The notes: generated from the letters alone by a model not told the origin. Counted from the stretch's first letter, positions 1 to 12,961 are shown. The stretch: 64,000 bases of DNA from Lepeophtheirus salmonis (GCF_016086655.4 NC_052144.2:34007896-34071895); one strand, 5' to 3'. Made by a program: numbers and translations.

Positions 1-2731
1 ATGTATATGGACTTGAAAGAAGATTCCTAGGTATAATTGAGTAAACGGAATTCTATAATGTTTACCTATACATATTCAGTGCAACCTTGCAGGAGGTTAT
101 AGGGAACTGGGGACAAAATTTAAAAAAAAAAATAGAAAAAGTATCTTCATTTTTTTTTATTCTTTGAAAAAGTATGACAAAGGTTATTTTATAAATAAAT
201 AAAAAAGAAATATTGCCTCAAATAACTGCATATATCTTCCTGAGAGAAAAATTATAGTAAAAAAAACTAGGTGGTCAATTAATTATCTCCAGCCCACCCC
301 GTATGTAGAATCATACTAATCACGGAGCTTAGCTTTCTCTGACAAAATAACTTCATGCATTGTTGCTAATGATATTATAATTATAATGGAGGCGTTTGTT
401 GTTTTGGTAAGTGTTAGTTGTAGTAGTAGAAGGTACAAACTACTAGTGGTGTTGGTCGTCGATGTGGTTATAACAACCAAGAAAGAAAGAGAGAAAAAAA
501 AACAGAAGAAGAAATGGTTGGAGATGATGATAAAAAAGGCATCAGGGAAACGACAGGGGGCATGGGTGTGTTTGACATCCCTTCTTGTTTATAGACTTCT
601 TTCTCAGAAGGGTGTCTCTTATTCGGGTACTCTTGTTTTATTTTTATTTTTTTCTCACCTCGCTGAATATCAATTACGTTCAGATCTTTAAGCATACAGG
701 GGCCCCTCCAGAGACTTACCTACTTATATATCTTATGGACAAAAGACGTAAAAGGGAATATAACCTGGACTACATACATACACTTTCTGGCCACACACGA
801 TACAGGCATTTATATTTAAAATATTGTATTAATCAGTCACCTTTGAAGAGGGCGTTACATATATATTTTCAAGTGAGTCTGTTTGAGTCGTTTTTCATAT
901 TCTTTATTGCATTAAATTTAAAGGTATGTCCTTTAGCTATTCTTATGGAGCTATGCTTACATCCCTGATATAAAATGGTTTCTAATTTGCACATCCTCAT
1001 AAACCATTACTGACTGAGAGAAATGTTCTTCTTAAAAATCAAACATCTGAGTTAGTGATGGGACGCTTAATCAATATCGAAATCGGGAATTAGATAATCA
1101 AGGTTTTTTTCTGAAATTGGCATAGGTATAAATGTCTGATTCCGACGCTTATATGTATATTTTATTTATTACGTATATTTAACTTTTTATTATTTTTCTA
1201 AGTTATGTATAAAAAAAAATTATGAAATATATCCATCCGTCATGAAAACAAAAAACGAGCGTGGGGAATTTGTTACTTGAGTCTTATAATAGTTTTAAAT
1301 ATCGTAATAAAATAATTTATGGTTTTTAATGCTCGAAAACTGAGAAGAAACAAATTGAGCACAAAGTGAACGTGAACAAACGTACTCTAAACGCATGTTG
1401 TCGGTGCAGACATTGTTATTTTAAGGAATACGTTTTGTAAATGTAATGTCTCATAGTATCTCGGAAAGCTCAATTTTGGAAATATTTTCTTTAAGGAAGT
1501 TGGCCGTGGGATTACTTGCCTTGGAAAAAACTCACTGGGAAGAGGAATCACCTTCCTGTCAATATTATTTAGATTATATAAGGAAAGCGATTTATTTTAT
1601 TAATTATAATTCTTAGAAATTTACAGCAAAATGTTATTTGCTAACTATCATTTAAAATATTAAAGAGTCAGTTTGAAATTCTGAGAAATAGTTTTTTTTT
1701 TTTTTGTCATTTCGGTATCTAAGGAAATATCAGGATCCCGTTAATTAATGATAAATAATATTTAATTTAAGTATTTATTTTTTCTATCAGAAGGAATAAT
1801 TCATTTGAACATAGTGATACACATAATATATTCTCAATAATTAATTTCTTCATTATCATATTTGTACATGAGTTGGTTTTATAAAAGGCTTAAATTATTA
1901 TTAAATAATTAAATTCGGAATTTTCTAGGATTATTTCTCCGGTGTAGAATACAAAAAATATTGGGGAAATGAAAGTGCAGGTGATAAACTTAATAAGTTA
2001 CAACTTTTAAAAATATAATTACTTTTATTTAAAAAAAACGTTAATACAATGTGTGTAAAAAAAATGAAGACTTTTTAAAGCTAAACATAGGAAATCTCAC
2101 ATTAAATTATGTTTAATTGTTTATGACATTTAAGGTTTAACTTCAGTGAAGAATAGTTAGAATGTTTGCACACTAATTTATAGCTTAAAATCTAATTTCA
2201 TTGTATTGCCAGAAAAATCAGTGTCAAAAAGTATTGACATGTACACCATAACTGACTCTGAATTCACCTCTTAAAAATCAACTGACAAAGAATCAATAAC
2301 AAATATCAACATTCTGCTAACGATAACCCAAATATCTTTTTGTATCAATGTCCTAGTTATGGTGATAAAGGTGGATCCTTTAAGGAAGAGTGATTAAGGG
2401 AGTGATTTTCAAACTGAAATAGTATTGATGAACGTTCAAATATTCTAGAAATGGAATTTTCAAAATGATTTTTTTTTTTTTCGTTTTTAATAAAGAGAAC
2501 TTGTAATTCTGCAAAATAGAATTGAGATATGAAATATAATTAAAAACAGATTTCTATTTATCTAATTGAAATTTTATATTATAAAAAACATTTTATATTG
2601 AAAACAAGAGTCACTAATATAATTTAAAGCAGGTAACCTGTTTCATAACAACAATTGAATTTATCTTTGCAGTACACATTTTTAACCAAATTAAAAGGGA
2701 CAATCTATCCAATGTATTATTAATGTACTTT
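1..2731. other. Non-coding, AT-rich stretch, no gene recognised
   Basis: Only short low-complexity reading frames occur here, some open on both strands (about 386-968). Their translations are runs of Val/Lys/Ser or Phe/Tyr with no domain. I see no splice-framed exon, RNA gene or transposon terminus. Confidence 0.6.
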
Positions 2732-3400
2732 CAGGGGCGTCCACGGGGTGGGGTGGGCTGTAGGGGTTCTAGCTCCCCCCAAATTAAGAAATTTTCACTC
2801 ATTTTGTCTAGAAAATTTAATATTTGAAATTTAATTTAATTTTTCAATCTTTTTTCCAAAAGTGAAATTCCCTGTAAATAGCTATTGATTTTTGAAGTTT
2901 TCTTCTCGAACAAAATTATTATATGAAATTAAAAATTTGAAATTTGAAACTTAAATTTTGAAATTTATTTTCGAATAATATATTTTTTTGTAAACAAATA
3001 TAAATTTTTGAATTTATTTTTAAGAAAATTTAATATTTGAAGTTTTATTTACAAAAATTCCACCAAATTTAATTTTTGTTTACAAATATAAATTTTTGAA
3101 TTTCTTTTTTCAAGAAAATTCAATATTTGAAGTTTTATTAAAAAGAATTTCCAAAAAAATAGATTTTCTAAGCAAATATAAATTTTTGAAATTTTTTTCA
3201 AGAAAATTTAATATTTGAAGTTTTATTTTTAAAAAATTTAATTTTTTGTGAATGGCTATGGTTCTATTTTTTTTTTTAAATCTGAAAAATGCATATTAGG
3301 AATTTAAAATTAGAATTTTTTTTCTGAAAATATGTCCCAAAAATAACAAAACAAAGCCCCCTCAAAAAAAAGATATATATAAATTCTGTGGGGGCCCTTG
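2732..3400 (+). mobile_element. CAGGGGCG-family non-autonomous element, copy 1, with 5-bp target duplication
   Basis: The element begins CAGGGGCGTCCACGGGG and ends GGGGGCCCTTG. It is flanked on both sides by ACTTT, a perfect 5-bp target-site duplication (2727-2731 and 3401-3405). After a GC-rich head resembling CTGTAGCCCCCC, the body is a degenerate array of T-rich units of the type AATTTTTGAAATTTTTTT and AATATTTGAAGTTTTATT. It carries no coding capacity. CAGGGGC ends resemble hAT-superfamily termini, but most hAT elements make 8-bp duplications, so the assignment is tentative. Related copies lie near 3.8, 13.0, 18.5, 25.5, 29.0, 37.0 and 45.1 kb. Confidence 0.75.
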
Positions 3401-3540
3401 ACTTTACTAATCTATTGTAATAGATATATGTAGAATACATTTTAAGTAATTTTTTATATGTTATATCCTTTTAAAGACATTGTCCTTACCTTCTTGCGCA
3501 TCACAATGTCATTTTAAACGTCCTTGTTTCTTGTTCTATT

Positions 3541-3558
3541 CTTCTTCTTCTTCTTCTT
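3541..3558. repeat. (CTT)n microsatellite
   Basis: Six CTT units in a row. Confidence 0.8.
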
Positions 3559-3794
3559 TTTAAAGAGATATATTAGTGGATAAGATGCATTTATTAGTTC
3601 TTGGAGTGGAATAATGCATCATATCTCTCAGGAGATTATGCTCTTCAGCTTCTTTTATTTTTTAACCAGGGTGTACATAAAAAAAAATTATATGCTTAAT
3701 GTACATATATATAATTATAAAATGTTGGTTGAATGGTTTTAAGTGATAATAAAACCCATACTTATATATTAGACTGGTTCTGAAATAAAATCTG

Positions 3795-4169
3795 AACGGG
3801 CTGTAGCCCCCCAATTAAGAAAGTTTTACTAGAAAATTTAATATTTGAAATTATTTTATTAATGATTTAATATTTTAAATTTATTTTTTCATTTTTTCCC
3901 CAATAAATTTATTTTTTGAAAAATAAATATTTTTCTGTAAACAGCTGTGGATTGTTTTAATTTTTTTTTTTCAAAAAGTTTAATAATTGAATTTCTTTTT
4001 TGTGATCAGCTATGGACTTGCGATTTTTTTTTCAAATAAAAACTTAATATTGGAAATTTCATTTTTGAATTTTCTATGAAAAACTGTGAATTTTTTAAAT
4101 TTTTTTCTCTCAAATTTTAAAAAACCAAGCCCCCCAAAAAAATATATATAAACCTGTGGACGCTCTTGT
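3795..4169 (+). mobile_element. CAGGGGCG-family element, copy 2, left end lost
   Basis: It retains the GGGCTGTAGCCCCCCAATTA head, the T-rich body with AGCTATGGACTT-like units, and a right end resembling CTGTGGACGCTCTTG. The left CAGGGGCG terminus is missing, so no target duplication can be read. Confidence 0.6.
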
Positions 4170-4489
4170 ATTTGTTAGGAGGAATATAATTTAGGGGTCC
4201 CAGAGTAATATACTACGTAGGAGGGTTCAATAAAATTATGAAATTTTTCACTTTAAAAAATAATTTTCAAAAAACGTTTGGATCAAAGTTTTAAATTGTT
4301 GTACTGTGTATAGCACATACAATGTACAACAATTGAACACCTTTGACAATTTTTATTTCCTCTAAAATAGTTATTCCTTATAAAATTTACTATTTTGAGG
4401 GTGAAATGATACTATTTTATAAAAAGTATAGAATTTAAAAGCTTCAAAGTCCATGTGAAATCTATAAACATTAAACAATATAGCTAAAA

Positions 4490-4990
4490 CTGTACAAACT
4501 GGACTCCCAAAACTTTCAGTAGTTTTAATAAATTACGAAAAACATGATTTTTATTGACACCTTAAACACAATTGGTAATATGTTTAAATACTACATTTAG
4601 CTAAATATTTTATTCAATATGTTCTCCTTTACAAGAAATAACAATCTCAATACAGCGGTGAACAGATTGGTAACTCTAAGGGATGAAGTCCGTATCCATA
4701 GCGTTCCACGCGCTTATAATGGCAGCTGGGAGAAAATCCAAATTTGGATGAGAGCTACGGCATACATTCTTCTCTAACAACCCCAAACTGCAATGTCTAG
4801 GGAGTTGAAGTCAGGACCGGAGGAGGGCCACATGGAGGCAGGCCATAAGTGAGGTATATTTTTGCTGAAGAAGTTTTGGCTCTTGTGTAAGTCTACATTT
4901 CAAATATCCTTAATGAACTTCTTCATGTTGTAAGTAGTGGGGATTGTGTTCACTTGTGGTTTAATAAAACTTGCTTTAAAAACCATCAAG
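4490..4990 (-). pseudogene. mariner-like transposase C-terminal remnant
   Basis: Read on the minus strand, the frames contain a piece with PHLWPASMWPSSGPDFNSLDIAVWG character, the region around the third catalytic Asp of mariner transposases. Next comes an Asn/Leu-rich stretch with ISAWNAMDTDFIP, and the remnant ends near RCIEIVISCKGEHIE, a usual mariner C-terminus. Frameshifts and stops break it, and the N-terminal two thirds is absent. The lower-coordinate edge, near CTGTACAAACTGGACTCCCA, may be a terminal inverted repeat, but no partner end was found. It is a dead fragment. Confidence 0.65.
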
Positions 4991-6110
4991 TTGTCTCTCT
5001 TATTTTTACCAAAAAACAAAACATTTTGAAAGATTCAAAAACCAAATTTAAGTACCCACCTAATATTGTATAACTATGATAAGGCTATAAACTTCAAAAG
5101 AGAGAAATGAAAAAATGTAATTGTGCTAAAATAAAAAATTAATAGAAATGATAACTAGGAATTATAATTCTTTTAGGACAGTGAGTAACGTCATGCTTCA
5201 TGGCTTGTAAATGATTATGCATGCAATCAAGGATTTGCATGATGAAAAGTATTTTTTCATTTCAAGTTATTCCCTTTGATTCTACCTTATTGATTTGAAT
5301 CAATGCATTGTGTGTGGACTTGCATGTTTATAAATATGTATACATATACCACACAAATTTTACATTCATGATTAGTGGGCCATGCACATCTGTGTGTACC
5401 TACTACATATGTAGGGTTGAATTCGACAGATTTCTACTTTTGACTCAATAGACCGACCGTGGAAAATTGAAAATTCCAGCATGTTACAACATACCCTTTT
5501 TCTCAACCATCAAAATTTAAAATACAAGTGTAAATATAGTGTGCTAATAAAATCAAGACTTTTTGCCAACTTTTCATTTGAGATATCTGTATAAAAATAG
5601 ATTTTAAGGGTGAAAAAAGCAATTTAACTGGAGAGGAAAGGATTTTTGTATTAAAATGTAGTCCGGTATTTTGTTGTTGCTATAATTCATATTGCATAAA
5701 TGATTCATTATTAAACTATTATTGATATAATTTATAAAGAGATTAACAAGTGTCAACAGGGTGTCAACAGAGAAGCAAGTTAGATTGATTATTATCACAA
5801 TCTATTGTATTTAATATTTGAAGTCTTGGAGAGATTTTCCTCAACTTCTATTTACTTCTTATTCTTTTTGATCATCTAGAGATCCATTAAATTGCACTTA
5901 AATTACCCAATCCTTAGTTTTGCCACAATAAAAAATATAAAAATTGACAGATTATTTATGTAAGGCCATATTGGGCCTAATTTAAATAAGTCAAATACAG
6001 GTTTTAAACCATAGATAAAAGTCTTGGGTATCTTAAATTACCCCACAAATTTGAATGCAAAGCCTATAATGGAATCAAATATCTGTATGAAGTATTTACT
6101 TGTTTGCATA
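4991..6110. other. No gene recognised
   Basis: AT-rich sequence with scattered stops in all frames. The 64-codon minus-strand frame near 5604-5798 is Asn/Ile/Leu-rich and resembles no family I know. Confidence 0.55.
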
Positions 6111-6637
6111 CGAGGATGGTCTGAAAAGTTTCCGACCTCAATGTGAAGATGTCAGTACTCGTAAATAAAAGCTAGTCACATCTATCTAGCATTTGTTGAC
6201 AGTTACTTATCTAAGTTTAAACCATTTTGAACGCGCTGTTGTTATGTAAAAGTATTTTGTGTGAGTGTTTTTGAGGAAACAAAAAATCGGAATTCTAATT
6301 TTATTTTTCAACATAGTCTCCCTGTAACTCTAGAAAAAACTTTTTTTTCTGATCAATGCTCCCATCTCTATAACTCGTCCTGCCTGTATCTTCGCTAAGA
6401 GAAATGTGTTGAGTTACAAGGATAATTTGAATCTTAAAATTTTTTAAAAAAACACTATTTTTCACTAAAATACTCAAATCAACTGACTCAAACGACTTGA
6501 ATATAACAACCACACGTCCAAAATGGCTTAAACATTGGTGAGTAACTCTCAACAGATGTTAGATAGATGTAGTTAGCTTATATTTACAACTGCTACTATC
6601 TTCACGTTGAGGTCGACAACTTCTCAGACCACACTTG
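6111..6637. mobile_element. MITE with ~150-bp inverted repeats, mariner-derived, TA target
   Basis: The left end CGAGGATGGTCTGAAAAGTT and the right end, read in reverse as CAAGTGTGGTCTGAGAAGTT, begin imperfect inverted repeats about 150 bp long. Both sides carry a TA dinucleotide. The core keeps a minus-strand tail ending LELQGDYVEK followed by a stop, like the last residues of mariner transposases. This marks the element as an internal-deletion derivative of an autonomous mariner. A related, left-truncated copy lies at 9.7-10.1 kb. Confidence 0.8.
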
Positions 6638-8269
6638 TATTTAAAGTATAACATTAAATTAAGATTTTCTCGTTTACTAGACTTTTGTTTAAGATGATTT
6701 TAGTTTTCTTTTATAATCTTTTATTTTACTGGGTTGTTTTTTTTGTATGATTGGACACATTTTGTAGGAACTATATTCAAGATAACTTAAGAAATAGTTT
6801 TTTTTAATTCAAATAACTATATACTTATGTTAGAATAATAGTTAGTACAAAGAAAAATATGAAAATAGAGAAAATGCAAAGAGGGTTAAGGCTTTAAGTT
6901 ACATTAGTAGACCAAATCAATAATGGCTGTATATTGTAGGTAATTTACAAGTATTTTAAGTGTTATTAGCCAGTAGTCATTTATTTGATACAGGTTCCTT
7001 CTATCAAAAAATATTTAGTCAAATATTATAAAACCACATATAAAGCTTCATAATCCTATCAAGTTTGGTTTGTGTCTCTGGTATTTATCAAGAGTAGTAG
7101 ATTGGTTATTTTTGACGTATTATATTCGTTTCTTATGTATATACACAATTAATTTCAATCATAGCAATCCGGTCTTGTCCAAAACGTAAAATCAGATCGT
7201 TCCTTGGACATCCATAGTCAACTCTTTTAATTAATACTACAAGAGCAAAGTCGCCCTTGGAGGAACATACTCCGAATGGCTAGTTCGGAAGATCTGCTCA
7301 AATTAATAAAAGTGTCTCTTTAAAATACTGGAACATTTTTGATCAAAAATTATTAATACTGTTATCATTTAGTCTTTATTTTTGTAAAGTACAAATAAGA
7401 TTAATTTTATTTATTTTAACCATACCAATGAATTTAGTTATACTTTGATTTTATCTTTAAAATATATACACTTTATCAGAATATAACGAACTTTTCTTGT
7501 AATATAGAGAATGGATAATGAGAACAATTGTAAGCCATTAGCTAGCATGTGAGCAGAAGGTTCTTACAACTATATGCTACTTTTATTCAGCCATTAGTAG
7601 ACTCCTATCGCTACTATTAATTTATTTTGTTCAACATTCAATTGTTAACATGTATGTCTGTTGATAAGTTATGGCTGTAACTCATAAGCATTTTTAGCGT
7701 GCGAGTTATTTTGTTGTTGGAAATTTGAACTGTACTTTTTTTAATTTTATAAAACTACTATCATTATTCTTGAGGAGAGAACCTCTAAGTATAAATTAAT
7801 CAAAAGTGTCTGTTCTCATCGATAATGTATTTCTGCCTATATCCTTGCATGACGCAGAGTGGAACTTGTGTTTATTTCCTTCCCTAACAATTTCATATAA
7901 TAAACCGTCACAACAGCTACTATCCTCCCAAAGATTTTTCAAATTATCAGGGTTACCACGTTCATTTTCAACTATTTAATTACATACCAAAAGTGCTCAT
8001 AACCCTATGTATAATTAGTAGTTTTTCCTCAACATTTGATTGACGTTTTAACACAAGCAAATAGAACTCAATAATAAATTCCCTTCCAAAGGCTTGGCAT
8101 ACTTTAGTTAGTTGCATAAGAGTGTTGCACTTTGAAATGTTTGTTAGGGTATATATGTAAATTGAGCTTGTATATAATCTTAATGCCTCTTGGAGATTTT
8201 CGTGCATGACATATTTTTTCCCTATTTATGTTTTATAGGTTGGGTTCGTATTTTAATATTGAAACATTG
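6638..8269. other. No gene recognised
   Basis: AT-rich non-coding sequence. A short segment near 7760-7800 containing TTCTTGAGGAGAGAAC recurs near 21885, which indicates a small dispersed repeat. There is no coding signature. Confidence 0.5.
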
Positions 8270-8750
8270 TTTCCTTTCTATTAATTGAGTTTTTTTAAAT
8301 TTCTTCAAGCATCAACTAAGATTTTATACATTTGAATAAGATGCAAATAGTAAATGAGTGGAAGTATCCCGACAATATTTCAAGTATGTTTAAATAATAG
8401 TAGATGGAGCATTATAACACAAATTTTATTACATATGAAATATAAATTAAACAATTGGCAGTTGCATCATTCAATATATCCCTCGTGCACTTGATTACCA
8501 ACTATAAATTGAACATAAATGCTCAAGAGGGACATGTTTCTCTGTCCTCTGCCAGTCAGCAATCATTCTTGGGGATATATCCTCGAATATTTTTTCTTTT
8601 TCTTCAGATATATAGGTGAGACTAGGGGTTAAGTTCCTGCTTATAATATAAAAACATTAAAAGGTGGTGAATATCTCATGCAGAAAAATCTTTAAGAGGC
8701 AAAAATGTAAGCAGCAAAAATGTTTACGGGAAAATGACGGGTCACGAAAC
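8270..8750. repeat. Dispersed repeat, second copy at 56.74-57.17 kb
   Basis: The motif ATTTCTTCAAGC followed by TCAACTAAG occurs here (8298-8322) and near 56777-56804. Further along, both copies have a series of related short units of the form GGCAAAAATGTAAGCAGCAA or GTGCAAAAAATGTAGGGGCG, ending near GACGGGTCACG or its equivalent. Order and orientation are the same. The family is not identified. Confidence 0.5.
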
Positions 8751-9507
8751 TATTACACATAGTTTCATGAAGAAAATTCCATATAATAATATACATAAGT
8801 AATCAAGAGGAGAATAGAGTCCTCTCAAAGACATTACATACTTGTATGTAATGTATTATACATAGTATGTAATATGATTGGTCCTACTGGAGCATGACTA
8901 TTGTGTAGTAAGTAAATAAAATAATAAAAAAAAAGATCAAATATGGAGATGAGTCTGTAAAAGACAACATCATCAAAATAATAATAGCGTGTGCAATGCA
9001 TCATCCATCCTCATGTTTACACATTTCCTCCGACCGTTGCTGCCTTTCATTTTCAATTACTCAAGAGGAATGCGAAATATGTTAGAACATACATACATAT
9101 ACTGATAGATTATAATTATTGTTTATGCAGATCTGATGGACTCTTAGATAGATAGATAGGTAAATAAAAGAACACCAAAAGTTGTTAAAATTCTATACGT
9201 TACAAAATGTTGTTGTCTGGTCATATATTTTTTCTTATTCTTCATTTAAGTTTTAAATCAATTTGTAACTACATATGTGGCCTGTCAACACAAAAACAAA
9301 CTATGATTTTCCTCATTTTTGTTCTTATACGAATTAAACTCAATTTCCATCAACAAATTTAACTTATAAACGATTTAAAGACCGCACTTAAAGTACTTTA
9401 AATAAATTAAGTACAATAATAGAACGACTAGAATAGACACTCAGCAGAACTGACGACTAAAATAAAATTAAATTATGTATCTCAATTCGTTACACAGTTA
9501 GGGTTTT
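8751..9507. other. No gene recognised
   Basis: AT-rich sequence with a short (GATA)n tract near 9146-9160. No exon-like frame. Confidence 0.5.
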
Positions 9508-9605
9508 ACTGTGACCATATATAATCTTTGTATCATGTTTGATTCAAATCGATTTGTAAATTTGGCCGTAATCCTGGTGACTGAAAGCCACACAAGTCAA
9601 AAACA
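9508..9605 (+). repeat. Dispersed repeat with 'ATATATAATCTT...GGTGACT' core
   Basis: GTGACCATATATAATCTTTG, followed by GATTCAAATCGA and then CCTGGTGACTGAAAG, recurs in the same order at 13468-13556. There the run ends in AACAGACAAACAGAGG. The layout (degenerate body, then an ACAGACAAACA tail) resembles a common class of arthropod retroposon tails. That resemblance is from memory and not tested. Confidence 0.45.
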
Positions 9606-9694
9606 TAGACTCCGTTCCACTTCATTGTGGAGATAATAAATTGATGGATTTGATTTGAAGGCGCCATATCGGGACCAATTGTAAGTCAATTTCA

Positions 9695-10081
9695 GTCATT
9701 TTGGACGCATAGTTGATATGTAACAGTCGTTCAAGTGAGTTGATGTGATTTTTTTCGTAGTAAACATTTACAGATTTTTTTATTTTTCACCATAACTCTA
9801 CACACTTCTCCCAGCAAAGTGGCAGACAGAGAGGCTCACAGAGATGGCAGAAGTCTGTAAAGTTACAAGGAGACTCTTGAAAAATAAAATTTAATAATAA
9901 AAAATTCACAAAAATACTCATATTATATATCTCAAACGACACTTATATTGCAACTGTCCGTCCAAAATGGCTTCATCTTTGGTGAATAACTGTCAACAGA
10001 TGCTAGATAGATGTAACTAGCTGTTATTACGAGTACTGTTATCTTCACGTTGAGGTTGGAAAATTTTCAAAACAACCCTCG
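9695..10081. mobile_element. Left-truncated copy of the 6.1-kb MITE
   Basis: The right arm, with CAAAATGGCTTCATCTTTGG, ACAGATGCTAGATAGATGTA and CTTCACGTTGAGG, matches the right arm of the 6111-6637 element and ends at CCTCG next to TA. The left part keeps only the inner section of the inverted repeat (CATTTTGGACGC, GTTGATATGTAACAG). Confidence 0.65.
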
Positions 10082-10083
10082 TA

Positions 10084-11689
10084 TTTATACATATATGAAG
10101 TAAAAAAATTAATTGTGATATTCTCCCATCCCTGATTTTTGTTAAAGATTGTTTTTTTGTTGACACACCACATATGTAGAATTTCTATTATTTCATCACC
10201 TTCAAGATGAGTGGGAGATATTATGTTCTGAATCGTTGCCCCCCTCCCTCTCAGCATGGTACTTACCCTTCGTGATTTACCTCGTGAAGTAATAGTCTCT
10301 ATGTACATACGTACATATTCTGACTATTATCATGTTGTCATTGACAAAATCCCCATCAGTTCTAGGTAAATGAATTGTTTATCCAGCTAGTTTTTCTTCA
10401 TGATAATTATCAACACTTGACAACTCGGATTAACAACGGTTCTTTCAAACGTATGTTGTTGTTTTTTTCTCTCTCTCTCTCTTACATAAGATTAGCATGT
10501 GAATGGATTGTTTTTAAAAAAAACCATATGAAGATTGTAGATAGTACCCAGCTATGATAATTATTACTTATATATATGTATGTATTTGGTCCGTGGAGCC
10601 ACAAAAAAAGGGTGAGAAAGTTATGAGGTGTCCTGTGTTGATTGCAAATAAAATGTGTATATTTGAACGATACTAAAAGTTAAATATGTACATAGAACGT
10701 TAGCTTTATAGGGGTTTAAAAAAACCTTTATTTTCGACTACATGTACACATTTACTCAAGGAAATTAAACCCCAAATTGGTATCATTTTGAACAAAAATT
10801 GGGATTTTTATACGAAAAAAAGAGTTATTTTTGGGACGAAATTCCTTCAGATGAACCTTAATTCAATATAAATGGAGATTAATATCTTATTTCTGTTCAG
10901 TAGGGCTCACTGTTGTATATATACCAAAGTTGTTAGCTCTAAACCGTATTATATTTGATAAAAGAGATGTCCAATCCTCAATTGAAGTATTTAAAGATTT
11001 TTTGTGACGGAAAATCTGTATGAATGAATGTAGTAATATACCGTTTATGGATTATGTAACTAAAAATATGTGAATTTCATACGTATGACCTTCTAATGTG
11101 TTGCAATCGTATTGCATAATGGAAAAGTCCTAAAACTACTGGAGTTCTTTGTCTTTGAAAACTTCAAAATTTCATAACTAAGTTTTGAGGTTTTTTCTTC
11201 TGATATTTATAAATATCCGCAGATCTAAAAGGTTCATGAACAAATAGAAAATCTTATTTTTTATAAAATCGAAAATCTTACATTTTGGCCCATTTTCAAA
11301 AAAAATATAAATATATATATCTTCTTAGAAATTAACAAGGATTTTAATTTAAAAAGAAAAGATAAATTACGTCGTCCCCGTAACCCAATTCAAATTCCAC
11401 TCGAGTCCATATTTTGATAACTTGCTACTCGTCTTGATCTCATGATCAAACTCTTGGGACTTAACTTGGACTCCATAGCTAAGACTTACAACTTGACCTG
11501 GACTCAAAAGCTAGTTTATAGGGAACTCAAGAAAAGCTATATCCCTATATTATAATTATGGACATTAAATGAACTCTGCGTGCCACTGTTGGCACGCGGA
11601 AGCATATTCACTGGCACGCACAAATTAGAGCTTATTTATATAGTTTGAGTATGTCTTTTACCATTGTTGATGATAGTGGCACACATATT
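10084..11689. other. No gene recognised
   Basis: AT-rich sequence. TGCCACTGTTGGCACGCGG near 11581-11600, followed by ACTGGCACGC, resembles the sub-terminal part of some hAT elements, but no matching end was found. The reading frames are short and without features. Confidence 0.45.
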
Positions 11690-12400
11690 GATTAAAAATG
11701 ATTAGACTATTTGAGGTTCTTCCCAAAAAAATTTAATCAAAAAAAGGTTTTTTTTATTCAAAGAATTATTTGCCAAAATTTCCCATTTATATATTTTAAA
11801 AAAAAAACGACCTCTCGAAATTGTCAAAAATGTTGAACGGGAATGAATCCCCCCCCCAAAAAAAAAAAAAAAAAAAGAATTAATAATAATAATATCATGC
11901 AAATTTCCCTGATGACATCACCCCACCCAATTCTTGAGGAATTTATATTGTTATAGCAAACAAGAAATTAAGTATTGCCTGAAAATTTAAAATATAAGAT
12001 TTGAGGTGGAAAATTTTCCTATTTAAAGGGAATTCGTTCAAATTGTATCCCTTCGGGAAAAAAAATGTACACTGTTATTCGTCAAATTTGGTATTTATAA
12101 ATAAAACATCCTCAAGAAATTGATGAAAAAATTCAACAGGACTACTCCCCCCTCAAAAATATATAAATATATATATCATGTGGTTTACTCTGATGACGTC
12201 ACTGCAGGACTCTTGCCTCACTTTTGAGGAATTTAAATGGTTATTGCAAAAAAAATGTCTTCCCTACAAAATATAAAGAAAAAAGTTATTCGTTTAAATT
12301 TTATACCTTCCAAAAAATTTTACCAAGGTATTTTTCAAATTTGGTATTTATAAAAAAAATTGTCAAAAAGCTGTGGGGCTTCTTTTTTTTTTTTTAATCC
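11690..12400. repeat. Tandem repeat, ~280-bp unit, about 2.5 copies
   Basis: Markers recur in order with a period near 280 bp: GATGACATCACC (11911) and GATGACGTCACTG (12192); TTGAGGAATTTATATTG and TTGAGGAATTTAAATGG; CAAATTTGGTATTTATAAA (about 12088 and 12338); and ATTGTCAAAAATGTTGAA (11820), ATTGATGAAAAAATTCAA (12119), ATTGTCAAAAAGCTGTGG (12358). Each unit carries a C-rich/A-rich homopolymer junction. Copies differ by many substitutions, so the array is old. Confidence 0.7.
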
Positions 12401-12414
12401 AGGTGACGACCCTT

Positions 12415-12605
12415 ATCCCTCTACCCTCCCCAAAAAAAGTGATTGGACTAATAAACAATGATTTGAGGCTCTACTTGGACTTGCTGTACAAGGACTTTTC
12501 CACACCTTTGGTTCGAGTTATAAATAATATTGGAAAATGTTGTGATAATAATATGTATTTACGTACAAGGGCGGAGGATCTCTCAAAGGAATTGATTAGA
12601 ATTCG
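12415..12605 (+). CDS. Possible orphan exon, product unknown
   Basis: Just past the tandem array a plus-strand frame stays open with balanced, non-repetitive codons. Its translation (for example LYLDLLYKDFSTPL and NNMYLRTRAEDLSKELIRIR) looks like an ordinary amphipathic helical protein rather than AT-driven noise. A pyrimidine-rich tract ending in ATCCAG (12388-12401) could be an acceptor, and GTGTAC near 12606 a weak donor. No neighbouring exon was found and I recognise no family. It may be an exon of a gene mostly outside the window, an old insertion, or chance. Confidence 0.25.
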
Positions 12606-12961
12606 CGTGTACTGTATCTGTATATTTTGTAGGTATAGTTTTTAAAGTTATGTTGTTTATACACGAATACACAAACCTGATTATCTTTTTCTCCATACCT
12701 TCCTTTGTCTTCTTATTCTACTTCATGTAACTCAATATGATCATAAACTACTACCTTATGGGTATGTATATATATATACTTAAAAGTGCACGGCCTCCCA
12801 TGATGATGAATAATCAGGTCTCACAAATGTATGTATTTAAAAATGGGGGATTAAAGGAAGCACCAAGAAATTCCTTCTGCAACATGACCTTGCAAATACA
12901 TAAATTAGTGTTGTGTATACTGGCCTAGAGTTTATGATTTGTTAAATAGACTCAAATGGTG

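Noticed and set aside
386..968. Overlapping plus-strand frames of 101 and 127 codons
   Set aside because: Val/Lys and Phe/Tyr runs driven by base composition, overlapping each other in different frames and open on the minus strand as well.
2950..3240. Regularly spaced T-rich repeats that could look like a CRISPR or satellite array
   Set aside because: Units are degenerate, spacers are not unique, and they lie inside a transposon with target duplications in a eukaryotic genome.
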